A DNA stretch of 64,000 nt, taken from Thiomonas sp. FB-Cd (GTDB taxonomy: Bacteria > Pseudomonadota > Gammaproteobacteria > Burkholderiales > Burkholderiaceae_C). Every line of letters begins with the position of its first letter. The stretch's first letter is position 1. Made by a program: the position numbers and the translations under genes. The stretch lies in the NCBI RefSeq assembly GCF_000733775.1, contig NZ_JPOE01000002.1:2046001-2110000 (forward strand), written 5' to 3'. Shown here one piece after another: positions 57,070 to 64,000 of the stretch. The notes beneath the pieces are model-generated. The model saw only the letters and a program-made list of their open reading frames with translations. It was not told the DNA's origin and ran no database searches.

Positions 57070-57974
57070 CAGCGCGCCTTGCGACCGGCATAATCGCGCG
57101 CGAACTGCCACGCGATGCGCCCGGAGCGTGAACCCCTCTCGAGTGCCCACACCAGCGCCTCTGCGTGCGCACTGCTGGCCTGTTTGGGTGTGGCGCCGAA
57201 CGCCTGCAGCCAATGCTCGACGATTCGCAGGTAGTGATCCTGATCGAAGGGATAAAAGCTCACCCACAGGCCAAATCGGTCGGAAAGGCTGATCTTTTCC
57301 TCCACCACCTCGCCTGGGTGCACCTCGCCACTTTCGGTATGCTGGTAAGTGAGGTTTTCGTGCATGTACTCGGGCAGCAGGTGACGTCGATTGGACGTGG
57401 CGTAGATCAGCACGTTGTCGGCCTGCGCTGCGATGGAGCCATCGAGCACGGACTTGAGCGCCTTGTAACCGACTTCCCCCTCATCGAACGACAGATCGTC
57501 GGCGAACACGATGAAACGCTCGGGGCGGTCCATGAGAAGATCCATCAGGTCGGGCAGATCGACGAGATCCGTCTTGTCCATCTCGATGAGGCGCAACCCC
57601 CTGGGCGCGTATTTGTTCAAACAGGCCTTGACCAGCGAGGACTTGCCCGTACCCCTGGCACCCGTCAACAGGACGTTGTTCGCAGGCCTACCTGCTGTGA
57701 ATTGACCCGTGTTGCGCTCCACGCGCCGCTTTTGCTCGTCAATGCCCTGCAAGTCGTCGAGCGCGATCGGGGAGAGGTGGCGCACTGCCTGGAGCCAGGT
57801 GTGGTTGCCACGCTTGCGCCAGCGAAAGGCTGCAGCAGAGTCCCAATCCGGGGCAGCCGGAGCAGGCGCGAAAGCCTGCTCCAGACGGGTCAGAACCCGC
57901 TCGGCCTGATCAAGCAGCGCCGATAGTTGTCCTCCCCGATCCGCACCGGCGTGGGCATCATCGCGCTTGGCCAT
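57069..57974 (-). CDS. DUF815-family AAA+ ATPase
   Basis: A 301-residue ATPase with Walker A GARGTGKSSLVKA, Walker B RFIVFADDLSFDEGE and YATSNRRHLLPEYM (sensor 1). This family is widespread in proteobacteria, often between argJ and mutT, as here; its biological role is unknown. The ATG at 57974 has CGGAG eleven bases upstream. Seven bases separate it from argJ, and it overlaps mutT by one base, so the three form an operon. Confidence 0.88.
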   Translation of the reverse strand: MAKRDDAHAGADRGGQLSALLDQAERVLTRLEQAFAPAPAAPDWDSAAAFRWRKRGNHTWLQAVRHLSPIALDDLQGIDEQKRRVERNTGQFTAGRPANNVLLTGARGTGKSSLVKACLNKYAPRGLRLIEMDKTDLVDLPDLMDLLMDRPERFIVFADDLSFDEGEVGYKALKSVLDGSIAAQADNVLIYATSNRRHLLPEYMHENLTYQHTESGEVHPGEVVEEKISLSDRFGLWVSFYPFDQDHYLRIVEHWLQAFGATPKQASSAHAEALVWALERGSRSGRIAWQFARDYAGRKAR

Positions 57975-57981
57975 CGTTTTT

Positions 57982-59217
57982 TCAGCTCCGGTAGTCGGCG
58001 TTGATCGAGACGTACTCGTGCGAGAGGTCGCACGTCCATACCGTGGCGTGCGCGTCGCCACGGCCAAGAACGATGCGTACGCCAATTTCCGGCTTCGCCA
58101 TCACCCGCTTGCCATCAGCCTCCTGGTATTGTGGGTGGCGGCCTCCAAGCGTGGCGACATGGACCTCGTCAAGATAAAGGTCAACCCCGCCCACGTCGAG
58201 ATCCTCGATTCCCGCATAACCGACCGCGGCCAGGATGCGGCCGAGATTCGGGTCACTCGCGAAGAAGGCCGTCTTCACCAAGGGTGAGTGTGCCACGGCG
58301 TACGCGACCAGGCGCGCCTCATCGCGCGTTTTTGCACCTTGTACCGCGACGGTGATGAATTTGGTTGCACCCTCGCCATCGCGCACGATGGCCTGCGCCA
58401 ATTCGAGCGCGACCGCCGTGAGCGCTTGGCGCAACAACTGCGCCTGGGGGCTGGCGACCGCGCTGATGACGGCAAGCGCTGCTCGGCCCGTCGCTGCGAC
58501 GATGAGCGAATCGTTGGTGGAGGTGTCGCCATCGACCGTGATGCAGTTGAACGACGCGTCGGCCACCTCACGCGCGAGCTGCGCCAAAACAGCGGCATCC
58601 ACCGGCGCATCGGTTGCAATGAAACCCAGCATGGTGGCCATGTTCGGGCGGATCATGCCCGCGCCTTTCGCAATGCCCGTGACCGTCACGGGCACCCCGT
58701 CAATGACGATGCGCGCGCTTGCCGCCTTGGGCACCGTGTCGGTCGTCATAATGGCCACCGCCGCGTCTGCCCATGCATTCGCGCGCGCGTCAGCCAGCGC
58801 CGCAGGCAGCCCGCCAACGAGCTTGTCCACCGCAAGCGGCTCCAGAATGACCCCTGTGGAAAACGGCAGCACTTCTTGCGCCGGCACGCCCACAAGCGCC
58901 GCCACGGCCGCGCAGCTTTGGCGTGCGGCAAGCAGGCCTGGGGCCCCGGTGCCTGCGTTGGCGCAGCCCGTATTGACAACCAGTGCGCGCACCGGCCCGC
59001 ACTGCGCTGGCCCCAGATGTTCACGACAAACCTGTACCGGCGCCGCACAGAACCGGTTGCGCGTGAATACACCCGCAACCTGGGTGCCCGCGTCGAACAA
59101 GAACAAGGTCAGATCGGTGCGGCCCGCCTTGCGGATGCCGGCTTGCGACACGCCGATGCGCACTCCCGGCACAACATGCAAGGCAGCGGGATCGGGAGGG
59201 AGAAGGTTCACAGCCAT
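57982..59217 (-). CDS. argJ: Bifunctional ornithine acetyltransferase / N-acetylglutamate synthase
   Basis: A 411-residue enzyme of arginine synthesis that cycles the acetyl group from acetylornithine to glutamate. The self-cleavage site is in [16 protein letters not shown], between Ala and Thr, producing alpha and beta chains. Other blocks: [31 protein letters not shown] and the C-terminal [15 protein letters not shown] at 59217 with GGAG upstream. Together with argH at 35 kb it shows a complete late arginine route. Confidence 0.95.
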   Translation of the reverse strand: MAVNLLPPDPAALHVVPGVRIGVSQAGIRKAGRTDLTLFLFDAGTQVAGVFTRNRFCAAPVQVCREHLGPAQCGPVRALVVNTGCANAGTGAPGLLAARQSCAAVAALVGVPAQEVLPFSTGVILEPLAVDKLVGGLPAALADARANAWADAAVAIMTTDTVPKAASARIVIDGVPVTVTGIAKGAGMIRPNMATMLGFIATDAPVDAAVLAQLAREVADASFNCITVDGDTSTNDSLIVAATGRAALAVISAVASPQAQLLRQALTAVALELAQAIVRDGEGATKFITVAVQGAKTRDEARLVAYAVAHSPLVKTAFFASDPNLGRILAAVGYAGIEDLDVGGVDLYLDEVHVATLGGRHPQYQEADGKRVMAKPEIGVRIVLGRGDAHATVWTCDLSHEYVSINADYRS

Positions 59218-59334
59218 GGCGCGCACTCCATCAGGGCCTAGGTCATCGGATCATCAGGTGAGACGGGTTTGCACGGTCGCCCAAAGCACACTCCAGGTGG
59301 CGAGAACCATGCCGCCGAGTACGCTCGTCGCAAC

Positions 59335-62130
59335 TCAGCTCAGCTTACCGTGGCAATGCTTGTATTTCTTGCCACTGCCGCACGGGCAGGGGTCGTTGCG
59401 ACCGACTTTGGGCAAGGCGTTGACGATCGGTTGCATCACCGCGGTGCCTGCGGCAGCCGCGGCCACCGCTGCATCCGCGCCTTCCAGCCCTCCATCGGCC
59501 AGCACCGCGCTCCCCGCCTCGGGATGCTGATACACGACGTTGATCAAACTCTGCGCTCGCTGCTCAATCTGCTCAGCCGCAGCGTCCGCCTGTTCCTGAG
59601 ACTGCACCTGTACCGTCATGAGGGTGCGCGTGACATCGTTCTTCACGGCGTCGAGCATTTGCCCGAACAGTTCGAAAGCCTCTCGCTTGTATTCCTGCTT
59701 GGGCTGCTTTTGGGCATAGCCACGCAGATGGATACCCTGACGCAAGTAATCAAGCGCGGAGAGATGCTCGCGCCAGTGCTGGTCAAGCGACTGCAGCAAC
59801 ACCATGCGCTCGAAGCCAGCAAAGTTGGCCGCACCCACGCTGTCGACTTTGGCCTTGTAGTGGGCGTTGGCAGCCTCCAGGACACGCTCCAGCACATCTT
59901 CATCCGTAATGGTCTGGTCCGCCTCGATCCACTCCTTCAGGCTCAACTCGACCTGCATGTCGTCGCGCAACGCGCGCTCCATGCCAGCGACATCCCACTG
60001 CTCCTCCATGCTCTGCGGCGGCACAAACATGTGCACCAGATCCGTGACGCTGCCTTCGCGCAAGTCGGCGATTTGCGCACTCACATCCTGGTTGTCAAGA
60101 ATCGCGTTGCGCTGCTCATAGAGAATCTTGCGCTGCTCATTGGCAACGTCGTCATATTCCAGGAGCTGCTTGCGCACGTCGAAATTGCGGGCCTCGACCT
60201 TGCGCTGGGCCGATTCGATCGACCGCGTGACCATGCCAGCCTCGATCGCCTCACCCTCGGGCATCTTGAGCCGATCCATGATCGCGCGCACGCGGTCACC
60301 GGCAAAAATGCGCATGAGTGAATCGTCCAGCGAGAGGTAAAAGCGCGACGAGCCCGGGTCGCCTTGGCGACCCGACCGGCCGCGCAACTGGTTGTCCACC
60401 CGACGCGACTCGCTGCGCTCGGTGCCGACGATGTGCAGGCCGCCCTCGGCGATCACATGATCGTGCAGCGCCTGCCACTCCTCGCGCAGTTGCGCGACGC
60501 GTTGGCGCTTGTCTTCATCGGCAAGATTGGCGTCGGCCTCGATGATCTCGCACTGCTTCTCCACATTGCCGCCGAGAACGATGTCGGTGCCTCGACCAGC
60601 CATGTTGGTGGCGATCGTGATCATCTTCGGCCGTCCGGCCTGCGCAACGATCTCCGCCTCGCGCGCGTGCTGCTTGGCGTTCAGCACCTGGTGCGGCAGT
60701 TTTTCGTTGTTCAGCAGCAGCGAGAGGTGCTCGCTGGCCTCAATGGAGGCCGTGCCCACGAGCACGGGCTGACCTCGCTCGTAGCACGCCTTGATATCGG
60801 CCACCACCGACAGGTCACGCTCGCGCGCGGTCTTGTAGACCTTGTCCTGATGGTCCTTGCGCTGACTGGGGCGGTTCGTGGGGATCACCACGGTTTCCAG
60901 CTTGTAGATTTCCTGGAACTCGTAGGCTTCTGTGTCGGCTGTGCCCGTCATACCCGCGAGCTTGCCGTACATGCGGAAATAGTTCTGGAACGTGATCGAC
61001 GCCAGCGTCTGGTTCTCGTTCTGAATCCCGACCCCTTCCTTGGCTTCGACGGCTTGGTGAAGCCCATCCGACCAACGGCGCCCGACCATGATGCGACCGG
61101 TGAATTCGTCGACGATGATGACCTCGCCGTTCTGGACCACGTAATGCTGGTCGCGGTGATAGAGGTGATGCGCGCGAAGCGCTGCATACAGGTGATGCAT
61201 CAGCGCGATGTTGGATGCGTCATACAGCGAACTGCCTTCGGGAATCAAGCCCATCTCGCCCAGAATGCGCTCGGCCTTCTCGTGGCCGGATTCGGTGAGG
61301 TAGACCTGATGACTCTTTTCGTCCACCGTGAAGTCACCGGGCTTTTCCACGCCCTTGCCTGTGATCGGGTCTTCCTCGCCGATCTGGCGATCGAGAAGCG
61401 GAACCACCTTGTCAAGCTTGATATACAGCTCAGTGTTGTCCTCGGCCTGGCCCGAGATGATGAGCGGTGTGCGTGCCTCGTCAATCAGGATCGAGTCGAC
61501 CTCGTCAATCAACGCATAGTTCAGCCCGCGCTGCACGCGCTCACCGGGCTCGAAAACCATGTTGTCACGCAGATAATCAAAACCGTATTCGTTGTTCGTG
61601 CCGTAGGTCACATCCGATGCATACGCCGCCTGCTTTTCCTCCCGCGGCATATTGGGCAGGTTGATGCCCACGCTGAGTCCCAGAAAGGTGTAAAGCCGAC
61701 TCATCCATTGCGCGTCGCGCTGGGCCAGGTAGTCATTCACCGTGACCACATGCACACCCTTGCCGGACAGCGCGTTGAGATAGACCGGAAGCGTGCCCAC
61801 TAGAGTCTTGCCCTCACCGGTGCGCATTTCGGCGATCTTGCCGTCGTGCAGCGCCATACCCCCGATGAGTTGCACGTCGAAGTGGCGCATTTTGAGCGCT
61901 CGCTTGCCACCTTCGCGGACCACGGCAAAGGCTTCTGGCAAGATCTCGTCGAGGGAACGGCCGTTCGCGACCTGCTGCTTGAACTCAGCTGTCTTGGCGC
62001 GCAACTCGTCGTCGGAGAGTCCTTCAAACTGCGACTCCAGCGCGTTAATGCGCTGCACAACGCGGCGATATTGGCGGAGCAGGCGCTCGTTGCGGCTGCC
62101 AAAGAGACGGGTCAGGAAGGTTGCAGGCAT
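59335..62130 (-). CDS. secA: Preprotein translocase ATPase SecA
   Basis: A 931-residue motor that pushes preproteins through SecYEG. DEAD motor 1 has [16 protein letters not shown] (about residue 103), [18 protein letters not shown] and [14 protein letters not shown]; motor 2 has [16 protein letters not shown] and [12 protein letters not shown]. The C-terminus holds the SecB- and zinc-binding tail [17 protein letters not shown]. The ATG at 62130 ([19 protein letters not shown]) is the family start. Single gene, divergent from the DciA-like gene. Confidence 0.97.
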   Translation of the reverse strand: MPATFLTRLFGSRNERLLRQYRRVVQRINALESQFEGLSDDELRAKTAEFKQQVANGRSLDEILPEAFAVVREGGKRALKMRHFDVQLIGGMALHDGKIAEMRTGEGKTLVGTLPVYLNALSGKGVHVVTVNDYLAQRDAQWMSRLYTFLGLSVGINLPNMPREEKQAAYASDVTYGTNNEYGFDYLRDNMVFEPGERVQRGLNYALIDEVDSILIDEARTPLIISGQAEDNTELYIKLDKVVPLLDRQIGEEDPITGKGVEKPGDFTVDEKSHQVYLTESGHEKAERILGEMGLIPEGSSLYDASNIALMHHLYAALRAHHLYHRDQHYVVQNGEVIIVDEFTGRIMVGRRWSDGLHQAVEAKEGVGIQNENQTLASITFQNYFRMYGKLAGMTGTADTEAYEFQEIYKLETVVIPTNRPSQRKDHQDKVYKTARERDLSVVADIKACYERGQPVLVGTASIEASEHLSLLLNNEKLPHQVLNAKQHAREAEIVAQAGRPKMITIATNMAGRGTDIVLGGNVEKQCEIIEADANLADEDKRQRVAQLREEWQALHDHVIAEGGLHIVGTERSESRRVDNQLRGRSGRQGDPGSSRFYLSLDDSLMRIFAGDRVRAIMDRLKMPEGEAIEAGMVTRSIESAQRKVEARNFDVRKQLLEYDDVANEQRKILYEQRNAILDNQDVSAQIADLREGSVTDLVHMFVPPQSMEEQWDVAGMERALRDDMQVELSLKEWIEADQTITDEDVLERVLEAANAHYKAKVDSVGAANFAGFERMVLLQSLDQHWREHLSALDYLRQGIHLRGYAQKQPKQEYKREAFELFGQMLDAVKNDVTRTLMTVQVQSQEQADAAAEQIEQRAQSLINVVYQHPEAGSAVLADGGLEGADAAVAAAAAGTAVMQPIVNALPKVGRNDPCPCGSGKKYKHCHGKLS

Positions 62131-62286
62131 GGGTCGTTTTGGATGCGGCACGCCGGGCAGGCCAAAGCGGCCAAACCCTGGACGGTGGAACAATCGGCGC
62201 GCATCACGCCCCGGTTGTCAGCGCAAGTCAAACTTGCATTCTACCCAGCGCTCCCACAAGACGATGCTGTCGGGCATTGCGGGACA

Positions 62287-62775
62287 ATGGAGCCAAATCG
62301 CCACCATGTCCACCAACGCCCCCCACTGCGCAAACCCCGCAGATCCGTCACTCCTGCGCCAACGGGCCCCAGCATGGCCGCGCTGCCCCTGTGGATGCAG
62401 CGCACGCAAATCCTGGTTTCGCTCAAGGAGCAAGCACTCACGTCGAAACAGATGTGGGCGATGCTCCAGACAACGCTGCCTGCCGAACTCGCCAGTGCCG
62501 TGCAACCTGGCAAGTGGGTCGACGGGGTGTGGGCACTCACCGCATCCTCGCCTGCGGTGGCGGCCAAGCTCAAACTCTTTGGGCCGTTATTGCTGCGCCA
62601 GTTGCAAAAAGCCGGTTGGCCGCTGGTGCGCATTGCAGTGCGGGTCAAGGAACCAGGGAGAGAGCTGGGAAGCACCACTCCGGCCCCCCGGATCGCGACC
62701 GGTTCACCGGCTCCGGCCGACGTGCGCGCTCGCCTGCGCGAATTGCGCAGGCGCCATGCGAAGGCTGGAGGTTGA
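62287..62775 (+). CDS. DciA-like (DUF721) protein
   Basis: A 162-residue basic protein. The domain covers residues about 40-125: LKEQALTSKQMWAMLQTTLP, VDGVWALTASSPAVAAKLK and LKLFGPLLLRQLQKAGWPLV, as in DUF721 proteins, many of which load the replicative helicase DnaB (DciA). The position next to secA and lpxC is typical in betaproteobacteria. The start is uncertain: ATG 62287 (GGGA upstream) or ATG 62374 (MAALPLWMQRT). The usual M23 peptidase gene between secA and lpxC is absent here. Confidence 0.7.
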   Translation: MEPNRHHVHQRPPLRKPRRSVTPAPTGPSMAALPLWMQRTQILVSLKEQALTSKQMWAMLQTTLPAELASAVQPGKWVDGVWALTASSPAVAAKLKLFGPLLLRQLQKAGWPLVRIAVRVKEPGRELGSTTPAPRIATGSPAPADVRARLRELRRRHAKAGG

Positions 62776-62808
62776 TAAGCGTGGCGTGCGCGGCGCGTCC
62801 AGCCCTAC

Positions 62809-63735
62809 TCAGGCAGCCACTTTGAGCGTGCTGCGGTAGCCGATGGGGGCGTCCTCCGCGTGCGCAAAACTGACCACTTCGAAAGCATCTGGATCGGCCA
62901 TGACGGCGCGTAGCAGCGCGTTGTTGACTGCATGACCGCTGCGATACGCGCTGTAGGCACCAATGATGGGATGCCCCGCGACGTAAAGGTCTCCGATGGC
63001 ATCGAGCATCTTGTGCTTGACAAACTCGGCGTCAAAGCGCAGCCCCTCCTGGTTCAGGATCCGCGACTCATCCATCACGATGGCATTTTCCATGCTGCCA
63101 CCCTGCGCCAAGCCCCGCTCGCGCAGCGCATCCACATCGCGCATAAAACCGAATGTTCGGGCACGCGCGATTTCGCGCACGTACGCCGTCATGCTGAAGT
63201 CAAACGCGTAATCCTGCGCCGTCTGGTCAATGGCGGGATGGTCGAATTCGATGGCGAAGTGAAGGCGAAAACCATCGTAAGGCTCCAGGCGCGCCCATTT
63301 ATCGCCATCACGATCGTGCGTGCGCACCTCGACCGGCTTGCGCATTCGAATGAAACGCCTTGGCGCAGGCTGGTCCTGCAGGCCCGAGGACTGCAGCAGG
63401 TAGACGAAGCTCGAGGCCGATCCATCCAGAATCGGAATCTCCTCCGCATCCACATCCACCAGCAAATTGTCAATGCCGAGACCTGCGCAAGCCGACAGCA
63501 GATGCTCGACCGTGTGAATTTTCACGTCACCCACGCCCAGCGTCGTGGCCATGCGCGTGTCCACGACCGCGTCGGGCTGCAACGCGATGCTCACCGGCAT
63601 GGGCAGATCGACGCGCCGAAAGACGATACCCGTGTCGACAGCAGCTGGGTGCAACGTGAGCTCGACGCGCTCACTGCTGTGCAAACCCACGCCAACGGCG
63701 CGGTTGGTCGAGCGAATGGTGCGCTGGGACAACAT
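62809..63735 (-). CDS. lpxC: UDP-3-O-acyl-N-acetylglucosamine deacetylase
   Basis: A 308-residue zinc enzyme of the committed step of lipid A synthesis. Zinc ligands: His in [15 protein letters not shown], and His and Asp in [16 protein letters not shown]; the catalytic His is in [14 protein letters not shown]. The ATG at 63735 ([20 protein letters not shown]) is the family start; the open frame to 63873 crosses the ftsZ terminator region. Length matches E. coli LpxC (305 aa). In the usual ftsZ-lpxC order. Confidence 0.97.
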   Translation of the reverse strand: MLSQRTIRSTNRAVGVGLHSSERVELTLHPAAVDTGIVFRRVDLPMPVSIALQPDAVVDTRMATTLGVGDVKIHTVEHLLSACAGLGIDNLLVDVDAEEIPILDGSASSFVYLLQSSGLQDQPAPRRFIRMRKPVEVRTHDRDGDKWARLEPYDGFRLHFAIEFDHPAIDQTAQDYAFDFSMTAYVREIARARTFGFMRDVDALRERGLAQGGSMENAIVMDESRILNQEGLRFDAEFVKHKMLDAIGDLYVAGHPIIGAYSAYRSGHAVNNALLRAVMADPDAFEVVSFAHAEDAPIGYRSTLKVAA

Positions 63736-63811
63736 GATTACCGGCTTTCCGATCAAACCTGTATTTTTTTCAATGCCACAGGACCATTTTAGGGAGGCCT
63801 CGATAACCCTG

Positions 63812-63851
63812 CACGCCACCGCGCGCGGGAGGCAACGCGCGCGGTGGCGTG
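63812..63851 (-). terminator. Long hairpin between ftsZ and lpxC
   Basis: A perfect 16-bp stem, CACGCCACCGCGCGCG / CGCGCGCGGTGGCGTG, with an 8-base loop. A second stem (GCGTGCCGCGG / CCGCGGTACGC, one G-U pair) stands next to it on the ftsZ side. Together they probably end the ftsZ transcript. lpxC then needs its own promoter, as in E. coli. Confidence 0.6.
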
Positions 63852-63947
63852 TGGCGTGCCGCGGGCTGGGCAAGCCGCGGTACGCACCAGTGGAACGGGG
63901 TCATCCACCGGTGCTACGCCCACATCTCGACGGCGGAACCGTCGTCT

Positions 63948-64000
63948 TCAGTCAGCTTGCTTGCGCAGGAAGGCCGGAATCTCCATCTCGTCCATGCCGC
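63948..64000 (-). CDS. ftsZ: Cell division protein FtsZ, C-terminal end only
   Basis: Only the last 17 codons are in the window, reading GMDEMEIPAFLRKQAD and a TGA stop. This is the conserved C-terminal peptide of FtsZ, which binds FtsA, ZipA and ZapD. The position in front of lpxC supports it. The rest of the gene lies beyond the window edge. Confidence 0.92.
   Translation of the reverse strand, partial: GMDEMEIPAFLRKQAD

Noticed and set aside
60364..61803. 479-codon open frame antisense to secA
   Set aside because: secA motifs are fully conserved on the other strand; no independent support.

Overview
The window is GC-rich, gene-dense chromosomal DNA from a betaproteobacterium, most likely of the order Burkholderiales. 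This rests on gene content and order: ftsZ-lpxC-dciA-secA-argJ-ATPase-mutT-yacG-zapD-coaE-pilD-pilB, rplU-rpmA-obg-proB, ffh-ypjD-pilS-pilR-ampD-nrdA-nrdB, and a (Lys-Ala-Pro)-rich histone H1-like gene. A Thiomonas-like host is my guess from memory and was not tested. No plasmid or phage backbone genes are visible.

Layout. 1-245: 3' remnant of a tnpB gene whose near-identical relative lies at 49.9 kb. 0.6-8.8 kb: DUF1841 gene, then a minus-strand purine salvage operon (guanine deaminase, ABC ATPase, two permeases, two BMP-type binding proteins). 9-12.4 kb: gene-poor, with a 45-aa basic protein, an MFS transporter, a 42-aa DUF3563-like protein and tRNA-Pro(CGG). 12.4-20.5 kb: housekeeping genes (ispB, rplU, rpmA, obg, proB, CNP1-like, rppH, proS, lytic transglycosylase). 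20.5-26.9 kb: ffh, ypjD, a small CxxC protein, pilS-pilR, ampD. 27.2-31.6 kb: class Ia ribonucleotide reductase nrdA and nrdB behind twin NrdR boxes. 32-33.7 kb: repetitive histone H1-like protein, DUF167, dcd. 33.65-35.13 kb: IS605-type element with a frameshifted tnpB. 35.2-41.1 kb: argH, a LytTR-type sensor/regulator pair, uppP, two monohaem cytochromes c, a tautomerase. 41.7-48.7 kb: glyoxylate-to-glycerate cluster (HbpS/GlcG-like, gcl, hyi, glxR, glycerate 2-kinase), then purT. 48.84-51.2 kb: an IS1595-family element with perfect 8-bp target duplication, inserted just upstream of an intact tnpB. 51.7-64 kb: pilB, pilD (no pilC between them), coaE, zapD, yacG, a tnpB-less deletion derivative of the 33.65-kb element, mutT, a DUF815 ATPase, argJ, secA, dciA-like, lpxC and the 3' end of ftsZ.

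How the genes work together. The 1-8.8 kb operon would import purines or nucleosides and deaminate guanine to xanthine. The gcl operon condenses two glyoxylate to tartronate semialdehyde, interconverts it with hydroxypyruvate, reduces it to glycerate and phosphorylates that to 2-phosphoglycerate. nrdAB and dcd supply deoxynucleotides. pilS/pilR, pilB and pilD belong to type IV pilus production. ftsZ, lpxC, secA and zapD link division, outer-membrane synthesis and secretion.

The least ordinary content is the set of TnpB-related loci without any Y1 transposase: one intact tnpB, one frameshifted at a G6 run, one truncated copy with a GT-repeat insertion, and a 261-bp MITE that keeps both element ends, including an omega-RNA-like right end, but no tnpB.
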